A stretch of DNA of 64,000 nt, from positions 4,006,920-4,070,919 of the forward strand of contig NZ_LR593887.1 of the NCBI RefSeq assembly GCF_901538355.1. The letters are read 5' to 3'. Source of the stretch: Tuwongella immobilis (GTDB lineage: Bacteria; Planctomycetota; Planctomycetia; Gemmatales; Gemmataceae). A model generated the notes under the pieces. That model saw only the letters and a list, made by a program, of their open reading frames with translations, was not told the origin of the DNA and made no database searches. Positions 36,066 to 43,461 of this stretch are shown one piece after another (position 1 is the first letter of the stretch; each line of letters starts with the position of its first letter). The position numbers and the translations under genes were made by a program.

Positions 36066-36503
36066 TCAGGCTTTCCCCTCAATTCTCTGAAACGGATTTT
36101 CAATGAGTTTTCGGAGTAGATCCGCCTGTGCTGCTTTCTCTTGATCTTGTAAATCCAAAGACGCAAGAACACGGTTTATTGCAGCAGGTAGCATGGATTT
36201 TCCTTGAACGGCACAGTAATAAGCAGCAGCAGAGGCATGGTCGTCTTTTGTTTGGCTTCGCTCGATGTATGCGATCCTCGCAGCTTCTCGTGCATCCGCT
36301 AGTTCTTGATCGCCAATCATGCCATCTGCAAATTTCTCAGCTGCCTCAATTGCATTCCGGCCACGTGTATCGACAATCATATGAATAATTCGACGGCAGC
36401 AGGCACAGGCGAATTGACGCAACTGCCGCTCCGAAATAGTGTTGAATATAGCCCCCAGCATCGACTCCGAATCGGCACAAATGGTCCACTCCGCTTCATT
36501 CAC
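36066..36503 (-). CDS. CAC-RR family immunity protein candidate
   Basis: 145 aa. I chose GTG 36503: GAGGAG lies 6 nt upstream, and the start then matches that of the homologue at 30136 (N-E-A-E-W versus D-E-Q-Q-W). The pattern D-S-E-S-M-L, R-Q-L-R-Q-F-A-C-A-C-C-R-R and A-I-E-A-A-E-K-F-A-D-G is strongly family-like, and it ends L-I-E-N-P-F-Q-R. It lies 19 nt after an unidentified toxin tip. Confidence 0.65.
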   Translation of the reverse strand: MNEAEWTICADSESMLGAIFNTISERQLRQFACACCRRIIHMIVDTRGRNAIEAAEKFADGMIGDQELADAREAARIAYIERSQTKDDHASAAAYYCAVQGKSMLPAAINRVLASLDLQDQEKAAQADLLRKLIENPFQRIEGKA

Positions 36504-36522
36504 AGTCATCTCCTCTTTTTGA

Positions 36523-37437
36523 CTACGACAATGGCGCATGAGGAATTTCAGGAACCTCGACAATTGAGTCTGGAATAATTGCAACAGCGTTGGTGTATTC
36601 CTGCGGCCCTGTGTGATAGTCAGGTTGAAACATCGAGGGTATTACCGGGTTGAGTTTAACTGCAAAATATTTTGCATCAACGCAGTAAGCAGGTGCACAA
36701 ACGCCCACAACATCTCGCTTAAACAGCGGAATAGTCAAATGTTTGACGTCGCCAAATCTGACCCAGTAAGTTTCAGTGATACCAGCAGCGAGTGATGAAG
36801 GTGGCTCCGGTGTCAGATGGATCATCGCACTATCAGGAACGCCAGGGAGCCATTCTGCCAGAGTTTTGCATGCTGCGGCCGAAGCATCATTCTGTCCGCT
36901 TGGATTGGATTGTAGCGAACTATTATGCACCAGCAGCCCCTGCTCCCCGACGCGGTAGCAGTGGTCGCCCTCCACCTCGATGTTATACACCGGCTCTTGC
37001 CCGCGCGGCAGCAGGCTCGCCACCGCCACCACGACCCCAGCGCCCTCACCGATGCCGCTATCGGCTGTCTGCGTGATACCGCGGAGATGCTCGCCGGGCT
37101 CCAGCTCGGCTGCGCTTACCCAGGCTCCGCGGGTCGCCGACCAGAGCGGATGATGCGCCGTCACGCCGATGATGCCATCGCTGCCGACCAGTCGCAGATC
37201 GTAGACTTCCCCCTGGCTGTGGCGGAATCGACTCACCACCAGACGACCGCGACCTGGGGCGATTTCGGGGCACGCCTCGATCGACGTCACGATCGCATCG
37301 CCCTCGGCTCCCATCTCAGGCAGGTCCAGTCGCATGCTCTGGCCCACCGGCGGCACCGCATGTGCGTTGAACCAATCCACACTGCGAAGCAGCTCGGCCT
37401 CCACCGAACCGCCGCCATCGGGGTAGTCCCAGCACAA
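36523..37437 (-). CDS. Silent HINT-toxin cassette: unidentified tip
   Basis: A 304-aa ORF with a TTG start. The frame and HINT homology reach back to about 37521 (T-W-L-A-G-E-S-S-G-E-H) before a stop. HINT ends L-L-V-H-N near residue 172. The tip of about 130 residues has T-Y-W-V-R-F-G-D-V-K-H-L-T-I-P-L-F and Y-T-N-A-V-A-I-I-P-D near the end; I do not recognise the family. A CAC-RR family gene follows at once. Confidence 0.55.
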   Translation of the reverse strand: MCWDYPDGGGSVEAELLRSVDWFNAHAVPPVGQSMRLDLPEMGAEGDAIVTSIEACPEIAPGRGRLVVSRFRHSQGEVYDLRLVGSDGIIGVTAHHPLWSATRGAWVSAAELEPGEHLRGITQTADSGIGEGAGVVVAVASLLPRGQEPVYNIEVEGDHCYRVGEQGLLVHNSSLQSNPSGQNDASAAACKTLAEWLPGVPDSAMIHLTPEPPSSLAAGITETYWVRFGDVKHLTIPLFKRDVVGVCAPAYCVDAKYFAVKLNPVIPSMFQPDYHTGPQEYTNAVAIIPDSIVEVPEIPHAPLS

Positions 37438-37589
37438 GTGAACTACCCGCCAACTCGCCGGATCGATTCCCGTGTCCGCAGATGCGTGCTCACCAGACGA
37501 TTCCCCGGCCAGCCAAGTCCTCGCATCAATTTAAACCATCAACAAGATATTGGACGCAGAGATTCGGCCATTCACCCCGTTCGGCCCAC

Positions 37590-37618
37590 CGGGTAAAACT
37601 AGCGAATGAACAAAAGCG
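37590..37618. repeat. Degenerate hairpin junction motif
   Basis: GGGTAAAACTAGCGAATGAA then CAAAAG resembles the junction element arm. It lies in the gap between the next cassette's immunity gene and the HINT start of the unidentified-tip cassette. Confidence 0.45.
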
Positions 37619-37634
37619 ATGGTATGGCATGAGC

Positions 37635-37931
37635 TCACGCGACCGGAACATCCCATTCATTTCGGTGTTTTTTAATTTCTGGTCCCACAAGCTCTTCAAG
37701 GAGTGCCTCGTCACTGATCTGTCGGCCCTCAGATCGTGATAATTCTGCAATTGGTTTTGACTCATTCAGGCTTAGACAGAATGAGTGACGAAAGTATGCC
37801 AAGATTTCAACGATATGAGCATCATTTCCACCAAGGCGTCTTTGCACTTCTTTGAACATCTGTGCTACAGAATCACCCTGACGAGCACGATTTCGCAATG
37901 CCTGAACGATGAACTCATCCAAATGTCCCAT
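37635..37931 (-). CDS. Small helical immunity candidate
   Basis: A 98-aa all-helical acidic protein (M-G-H-L-D-E-F-I-V-Q-A-L-R-N-R-A start) lying 60 nt after a toxin tip. No family is recognised. The role is inferred from its place in the toxin-immunity array. Confidence 0.5.
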   Translation of the reverse strand: MGHLDEFIVQALRNRARQGDSVAQMFKEVQRRLGGNDAHIVEILAYFRHSFCLSLNESKPIAELSRSEGRQISDEALLEELVGPEIKKHRNEWDVPVA

Positions 37932-37991
37932 ACCACTGCCTCCGTTTTCAACCAGCCCTTGCCTTGGCAGAGTTCTGCCCCAGCAGCGACT

Positions 37992-38840
37992 TCAATAGGT
38001 AAACCTGACTTCAACGCTCGTAAACGGCGGACCTCCAGAAGGTTGTCTACTTGCGACACTAACATTCTTGAATCCTTTCTCGATGGCTCGTTTCCCTGTC
38101 CATGTACCCCAAGCCGCTTCCATCTCGGTCTTTCCCTGCGAAAGAAGTTGATTGAATTCCTTCAAATTGTCACTGTCTGAACCAGTCCATTTACCGACCA
38201 GAATCTTCACAGATACACCGAAGTGTTTCCACATCTCTTCAAACATCCACTTTCCAAAGCAACCATCTTGAGGGGTATTTTTCGGTTTATTCTCAATGAT
38301 AAACGACAACTCTCCCCCATTGAGTTCCCCGAGGATGAAATTGCTCTGTTTCGCCGTGTTCACAAGCTCGAATTCGGTCGTAGTCGCTGTCACGACTTCC
38401 GGGCAGCAGTTCGACGCACTTGATGGAGCAGAGATCGGCCCGACCGACGCATTATGCACCAGCAGCCCCTGCTCTCCGACGCGGTAGCAGTGGTCGCCGT
38501 CGACTTCGATATTGTACACCGGCTCCTGCCCACGCGGTAGCAAGCTCTCCACCTCCACCACGACCCCAGCGCCCTCGCCGATGCCGCGGAGATGCTCGCC
38601 GGGCTCCAGTTCGGCTGCGCTGACCCAGGCTCCGCGGGTCGCCGACCAGAGCGGATGATGCGCTGTCACGCCGATGATGACATCGCTGCCGACCAGGCGC
38701 AGGTCGTAGACTTCCCCCTGGCTGTGGCGGAATCGGCTCACCACCAGCCGACCGCGACCTGGGGCAATCTCGGGACAGGCCTCGATTGCCGTCACGATCG
38801 CATCGCCCTTGGCTCCCATCTCGGGTAGGTCCAGTCGCAT
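37992..38840 (-). CDS. Silent HINT-toxin cassette: unidentified tip with TWTGK motif
   Basis: A 282-aa ORF from ATG 38840. Upstream HINT sequence continues to about 38975 in another frame because two bases are missing near 38845. The HINT part ends L-L-V-H-N near residue 130. The tip of about 152 residues includes K-W-T-G-S-D-S-D-N-L-K-E-F-N and A-A-W-G-T-W-T-G-K-R-A, a pattern I have seen in other polymorphic toxin tips without a firm name. It is followed by a 98-aa helical immunity candidate. Confidence 0.55.
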   Translation of the reverse strand: MRLDLPEMGAKGDAIVTAIEACPEIAPGRGRLVVSRFRHSQGEVYDLRLVGSDVIIGVTAHHPLWSATRGAWVSAAELEPGEHLRGIGEGAGVVVEVESLLPRGQEPVYNIEVDGDHCYRVGEQGLLVHNASVGPISAPSSASNCCPEVVTATTTEFELVNTAKQSNFILGELNGGELSFIIENKPKNTPQDGCFGKWMFEEMWKHFGVSVKILVGKWTGSDSDNLKEFNQLLSQGKTEMEAAWGTWTGKRAIEKGFKNVSVASRQPSGGPPFTSVEVRFTY

Positions 38841-38849
38841 GCTCTGCCA

Positions 38850-39142
38850 CCGGCGGCACCGAATGGGCGATCATCCAATCCGCACTGCGAAGTAGCTCGG
38901 CCTCCACCGAACCACCGCCATCGGGGTAGTCCCAGCGCAAGTGAACCACCCGCCAAATCGCCGGATCGAACCACTACCTCGCGCCCAGCCACCGCCAGTC
39001 AATGCCCTGAATCAGTTTCGCCCAACGACGGCATGGCAGGGCTGGCACTGACCCGAGGCGCTGCCCCTGTTCGGGAAAGCGGATAAAGCGAGCGAACGAA
39101 CAAAGACTCGCAGCGACGATGACGTTGCTCGTTTGGTCGAGG
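38850..39142. repeat. Frameshifted HINT 5' part, shared leader and hairpin element
   Basis: 38850-38975 is HINT sequence out of frame. 38976-39050 is a leader shared with about 29940-30030 (minus-strand frame R-W-A-K-L-I-Q-G-I-D-W-R-W-L-G-A). 39083-39142 is a full hairpin element, AGCGAGCGAACGAACAAAG with inverse arm TTGCTCGTTTGG. Confidence 0.6.
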
Positions 39143-39304
39143 CAATCTCCTCGCCGGTCCCATCCGAGCATCACGGTAAGGTACGTGGCTGTGAGTTTTC
39201 TTCTTTCAAGCCGCTTCGGCGGCATAACTGGGTGATTACGCAGATAGATCGCTGAATAACTGTAATGGTGGAGTGACATTGGACAAACAAATGCGTGGTA
39301 CCAA

Positions 39305-40540
39305 TCAAAGAATGGAGCGAACCCGGAATCTGAAACCTTGTGGATAGATGTCCCACCAGTAAGGACACCATGTCTCAATCATCTCAATCTCGGACACGTA
39401 GGATTTCACAGCGGCCTTCTCATATGCTCTAGCTGCATGCACGGCACCTGAATGGGTCAGGTAGTATTCAAGACGGGATTCCTCAACCAATCGTTCGCCG
39501 AGAACATAATCATTCCACCCATCGTTCCTCCAATAAGTCTGCCGAATTGCACGCAGAGCAGAAATTCCATTTGAACTGAGGATGAGAGATTCGTTGTCGA
39601 TTGAATTAGATACCAAGTTAATCTCACTCGACGCATTGACAGGCAGTCGACGAGGAGACTTATCGCCGTCGTTTGCTGCAACGACTATCATCCCTCTGCT
39701 GATAAGCTGATCAACCACACCACGCACTTGCACAGGACTGCGAGCGGTAGCATTCCTGAAAACTTGGTGAAGACCTCGCTCGACAGAGTCCTTAGTCGCA
39801 TTCCCGAAACCAAACAACCCAGAAACAAGTGCAAGACACACTCCCTCTTCTGCCGAAAATTGAAGATTCTCATGATCCGCTTCAGGTGATCCGAACAGCA
39901 ATTTTCCTGCGAGAATTTTTGCGAAGTCAAAAAACAGCCAGTCGCCAATCCTTAAAAAATCGCATGATCTAGAGAGTGTCGACTGGGGGGCTGGTAGTAA
40001 ATTGGAATTAATCTCTACGAAGTCCATGACATACCCATGTAGATAGTCCTCCCAAGTGACAAGCCTCCACCGCCCGATTGGCGTCCGGCCACAGACAGAT
40101 ATTTGATCAGAATGGTCTGTTACCGACGCTAGACGCCTCGTTGCTTCAAGCGTCATGCAGTAGTACTTAACATGCCGTTCCGTAGAAACCGACCAATTCG
40201 GATTGGGTGTTGCGTTGGAACTTTCAGCCATCCGCCATTGTTCGGCTCCACTCAGAGTAAAGTCCAGGCATCCAGTTTGAGGAAAACCAAAGATTGGTCC
40301 ATGACAATTCTGCTGGAGGAGAAGAGATTGGATTTCAGTAATCGCCCTCTGGTCTATGATCTGAATCAACCCACGCTCTAAAAGCGACCCCACTACATGA
40401 ATAATTTCCACTTCAGATATTTCTTTATACCCGGTGAAAACTGTGCGATACTCTAACGCATGGTCAACGACCGACCAATGTGTTGGCGAAAGCAACTCAA
40501 CTGTTCTCAACACAAGTCGTTCTGCTTGGGAGAAAGACAT
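39305..40540 (-). CDS. Immunity candidate for the Cys-rich toxin (40.6 kb)
   Basis: A 411-aa soluble protein starting 17 nt after the toxin stop. Two similar halves, each opening with a short helical wing (R-T-V-E-L-L-S-P and then E-G-V-C-L-A-L-V-S-G-L-F-G), suggest an internal duplication. The first half resembles the shorter protein at 28099, which also follows a Cys-rich tip. No enzyme motif is seen. Confidence 0.5.
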   Translation of the reverse strand: MSFSQAERLVLRTVELLSPTHWSVVDHALEYRTVFTGYKEISEVEIIHVVGSLLERGLIQIIDQRAITEIQSLLLQQNCHGPIFGFPQTGCLDFTLSGAEQWRMAESSNATPNPNWSVSTERHVKYYCMTLEATRRLASVTDHSDQISVCGRTPIGRWRLVTWEDYLHGYVMDFVEINSNLLPAPQSTLSRSCDFLRIGDWLFFDFAKILAGKLLFGSPEADHENLQFSAEEGVCLALVSGLFGFGNATKDSVERGLHQVFRNATARSPVQVRGVVDQLISRGMIVVAANDGDKSPRRLPVNASSEINLVSNSIDNESLILSSNGISALRAIRQTYWRNDGWNDYVLGERLVEESRLEYYLTHSGAVHAARAYEKAAVKSYVSEIEMIETWCPYWWDIYPQGFRFRVRSIL

Positions 40541-40557
40541 GACGCTCTCTGCTCCGT

Positions 40558-41233
40558 TTAGATCCTAGATCTTGCTATCTTCCACCGCTCTTGCACCTGT
40601 CCATTCTCATCGCAGCACCAGCAGGAAATGGCACTCGGCTTATCTCCAGGGAAACATCTCGCATGCCTCGACCCTCTGCTGCTGTTACAGTCATTGGGTG
40701 TCTCATTCATTGCAACAATGTTGCCCGGTCGCCCACCGACTACTGAACACGCCTCTCTTGCAGAAATGTAAGGATACCGTCGTCGGAAGTCGGGATCCCG
40801 GCAAAACTCACCGATGTCATTGAATTCTGAGCAGCTTCTCTCAGCTTCATCAGGGCAAAACACCGACGCATTATGCACCAGCACTCCGCATTCTCCGACG
40901 CGGTAGCAGTGGTCGCCCTCCACCTCGATATTGAACACCGGCTCTTGCCCACGCGGCAGCAGACTCGCCACCTCCACCATGCCCTCAAGCCCTCACCGAT
41001 GCCGCTGAGCCGTTCGCCGGGCTCCACCTCGGCTGCGCTGCCCCAGGCTCCGCGGGTCGCCGACCAGAGCGGATGATGCGCTGTCACGCCGATGATGCCA
41101 TCGCTGCCGACCAGGCGCAGGTCGTAGACTTCCCCCTGGCTGTGGCGGAAGCGACTCACCACCAGACGACCGCGACCCGTGGCGATTTCGGGGCACGCCT
41201 CGATCGCCGTTACGATCGCATCGCCCTCGGCTC
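40558..41233 (-). pseudogene. Frameshifted HINT-toxin cassette: Cys-rich tip
   Basis: HINT is readable from about 41233 to 41000 in one frame and from 40980 in another. Short deletions near 40980-41000, relative to sister cassettes, break the frame. It ends C-G-V-L-V-H-N and then a tip of about 100 residues with ten cysteines (C-P-D-E-A-E-R-S-C, C-F-P-G-D-K-P, C-W-C-C-D-E-N). The tip and its immunity gene remain open, so only the HINT link is damaged. Confidence 0.65.
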
Positions 41234-41249
41234 ATTGGAATTGGAGGCA

Positions 41250-41391
41250 GCCCAATCCTCGTTATCGATTGTCTATTTTCCCCAGGTAAGTCCAAAACCA
41301 GCATCGGAGGTTCATGAATCTCAGATCAATCAGACATGATTGATCTCGATTCAGTTTCGCACATTTTGGTCTGGCAATTGGGGGCCACTTC
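41250..41391. repeat. 45-bp repeat plus solo IS3 end (second)
   Basis: It has the same two blocks as 24546-24690: CCTCGTTATC.ATTGTCTATT, then AGTTTCGCACATTTTGGTCT continuing to GGGGGCCACT. Both sites therefore share an old insertion history. Confidence 0.65.
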
Positions 41392-41613
41392 TCTTCCTTG
41401 CTGCTGCCCTTCCAGGGAAGGCATTTTCACCATGGAGGGAATCTCTCACTGCGGTTCCCACGGGCTCTGCCGGTCTATTCCTGACTCGGGCAACCCAACC
41501 AGTGCTTCGTCCGTGATTCCGCAGGCTCACCGAAAGCTACGAGCGGTCCTGACGCGTTCCGCCGTCAGGACGCTGAGATACTACCCGATGCCCAACCCCA
41601 AACTCAGGGGAAT
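41392..41613. other. Non-coding spacer before the integrase 3' end
   Basis: No ORF with family resemblance on either strand. A CCGTCAGGACGC / GCGGTCCTGACG-like pairing near 41550-41575 could be a terminator for the integrase gene. Confidence 0.35.
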
Positions 41614-42807
41614 TTAGCCGATCAGCTTTGCCAACTCGATCGCGGCATCGATTGGCGATTTGGCATAGATCTCGGTAGTTGCTGTCGTTGTGTGTCCAAG
41701 GGCCTGTCGTACGGCTTCGATGCCTGCAATCTTTCGTCCTTCAGTTGCAAACGTGTGTCGTAGTCGATTTGCACTCCACACTGGGATTCCGGCCTTTTTG
41801 CAAGCTCTTGCGATTGCCTGAGAGTAGTTCTGTCTTGAGTAGGGTTTCGATACTGGCTGACGCGTTGAATTGTATTCTTTGCTCTTGGAATACAAGTATT
41901 TCGTCTTCGCTTGTTCGCGTCGTTTGTTGCGGTGCTGCTTCAGCGATTCGGCGACTTGGAAAATGAATCCGCTTTCTGATCGAGACAACAATGGCCCTAA
42001 AATTGCTTGTGCTTTCGGACCGATCAACACAATTCGTTCGCTGCCTCGATGGCTTGTTTTGTGTTTGCTTGGTCTGTATTGCCAGATTTCTTGGGAGCGT
42101 TCGATTTCTTCGACCCTGAGATTGACTAATTCTCCAGGACGCATTCCGGTTAATCGTTGTACAAGAACCATCGAGCGAAGCGTGGGGGTAAGATGTGGCA
42201 GGATCGCTTCAATTTGTTCATCCTGCACTCCACAGATGCCCATCGTTTCCTTCGCGGACGATCGATTGGCTTTCAGGTTTTGCAGCACAGCAAGCCGGGC
42301 GGGTATTTCCGCATCGATCAGCCCTTCGGAAGCTGCCCATCGAAAAACGGTGCGAATCCTCCGAATGTTGGCGTTGATGGTCGTGCGGGCCAGCCGACGC
42401 TCGATCAGATCCGCTCGCAGGTTCCGCAGATCTTCGATGGTGAATTCCGACACTCCCCGATGCCCGTGTTTTTCGTGCAAGTCTCGAAGTCCGTATCGGA
42501 AATTCTCAAGTTCTCCAGTTGGGGTTTGATCCGCGTGTCGATAGTAGCTTTCCCCATGTTTGAAGAATGCCACAATGATTTCGTTGATCGTTCGGCCAGT
42601 TCCCCTTGCATTTGATAGAGGACGTCTTCCGAGGCTGATCCATTCGGCGATGAGGCTATCGGCCTTTTCAACGATCGAAAGCGGCGGACGGGCCATTTCA
42701 GGCGGCCAGTAGCCGAGGTAGTGGAGTTCGCCTGATAGGTTGATGTAGCCGAGTTGATTGTCTTTGTGACGTAGAATTGCAGGCAATGAATTTTTTACTC
42801 GTGGCAC
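41614..42807 (-). CDS. Tyrosine recombinase (site-specific integrase)
   Basis: I chose GTG 42807: TGGAG lies 8 nt upstream, and the protein then begins P-R-V-K-N-S-L, as planctomycete integrases often do; the ORF extends to 42870. The 397-aa protein has an N-terminal arm-binding part (G-E-L-H-Y-L-G-Y-W), a SAM-like core-binding domain, and a catalytic domain with R in T-G-M-R-P-G-E-L, R-L-R-H-T-F-A, L-G-H-T-T and Tyr in T-E-I-Y-A-K. All catalytic residues are present. Its 5' end is 98 nt from the right tRNA-Gly repeat, so it is probably the island's own integrase. Confidence 0.92.
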   Translation of the reverse strand: MPRVKNSLPAILRHKDNQLGYINLSGELHYLGYWPPEMARPPLSIVEKADSLIAEWISLGRRPLSNARGTGRTINEIIVAFFKHGESYYRHADQTPTGELENFRYGLRDLHEKHGHRGVSEFTIEDLRNLRADLIERRLARTTINANIRRIRTVFRWAASEGLIDAEIPARLAVLQNLKANRSSAKETMGICGVQDEQIEAILPHLTPTLRSMVLVQRLTGMRPGELVNLRVEEIERSQEIWQYRPSKHKTSHRGSERIVLIGPKAQAILGPLLSRSESGFIFQVAESLKQHRNKRREQAKTKYLYSKSKEYNSTRQPVSKPYSRQNYSQAIARACKKAGIPVWSANRLRHTFATEGRKIAGIEAVRQALGHTTTATTEIYAKSPIDAAIELAKLIG

Positions 42808-42904
42808 GCTCAGATCTCCATCTAAATCTGTACGGTACAGACTTAGCCAGGGGAACCGATGCGATTTCACGTCATATGAAATTCATCGCAAGTTGTTGCA
42901 AGCA

Positions 42905-42963
42905 AAGGACTTAGAACAGAGCGGGCGATGGGATTCGAACCCACGACGTCCAGCTTGGGAAGC
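42905..42963 (-). other. Right attachment-site repeat (tRNA-Gly 3' half)
   Basis: It repeats 20106-20164 exactly 22,799 bp away in direct orientation. The minus strand again carries tRNA-Gly from the anticodon loop to the 3' end. The sequence to the right (minus-strand AATGGTTCTCAGAATGGG) has only a hint of a D arm and cannot pair as a full tRNA. Hence neither copy is the intact gene. Confidence 0.8.
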
Positions 42964-43225
42964 CCATTCTGAGAACCATTGCCGCTGCACCGATGTCTCG
43001 AGCTATACTAGGTTTACGATATTTCCGCCGATTCTGCAAGTCCAAGCCTACCCCAATATCGACCAACATTTCGAGGTATTCTTCGGGGGTAACAGAGCAT
43101 TCAGGACGGGTATCGTTTCCTCCGGGATTGGAGGTTGTGATGTGGTTGAACCGATCACGAGGGTCCTCTCTCCGACAATTTTTCAGGCCCAAGAGGCCCA
43201 ATCCATTATTTTCCAGCTCATTCAC
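42911..43225 (-). CDS. Hypothetical small protein running into the tRNA repeat
   Basis: A 104-aa frame with a GTG start and weak ribosome site. Residues 35-75 look protein-like (C-S-V-T-P-E-E-Y-L-E-M-L-V-D-I-G), but the end is translated tRNA sequence. It may be a fragment of another element's gene. The rest of 42964-43461 shows no better candidate. Confidence 0.25.
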   Translation of the reverse strand: MNELENNGLGLLGLKNCRREDPRDRFNHITTSNPGGNDTRPECSVTPEEYLEMLVDIGVGLDLQNRRKYRKPSIARDIGAAAMVLRMGFPSWTSWVRIPSPALF

Positions 43226-43461
43226 GCGGATTGGGGTGGGCCTGTTCCGGAAATAGGCACGATTTCAGGCCCAAGGGCGGACCCACTCAATGCCCGAAGT
43301 CATCTGGAACAGTCCCTTCGGAACGCGAGAACCCTCCCCTTCAATCAATCAGTTCTCGACAATTGATGCGTGAATACGATCGGATTCCCAAAACATCTCA
43401 TCGAATGCAACTCGGCAAATCGCCATAATGACCATCGCAAGACTTTGATAAAGCACGATCT

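Noticed and set aside
24079-37596. A repeated plus-strand ORF family (M-H-Q-Q-P-L-L... type) in front of each cassette
   Set aside because: It is the antisense shadow of the near-identical HINT DNA. It looks conserved only because the HINT copies are, and it has no ribosome sites or independent codon signal.
41614-42870. Integrase start at 42870
   Set aside because: The first 21 residues lack conservation and a ribosome site; GTG 42807 has TGGAG at good spacing and a typical integrase N-terminus.
42918-43000. A complete tRNA-Gly at the right repeat
   Set aside because: The sequence on the 5' side has a short D-arm-like string, but the anticodon stem and acceptor stem do not pair.
42893-43366. 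A plus-strand gene after the integrase
   Set aside because: It starts inside translated tRNA sequence and has no ribosome site or recognisable domain.
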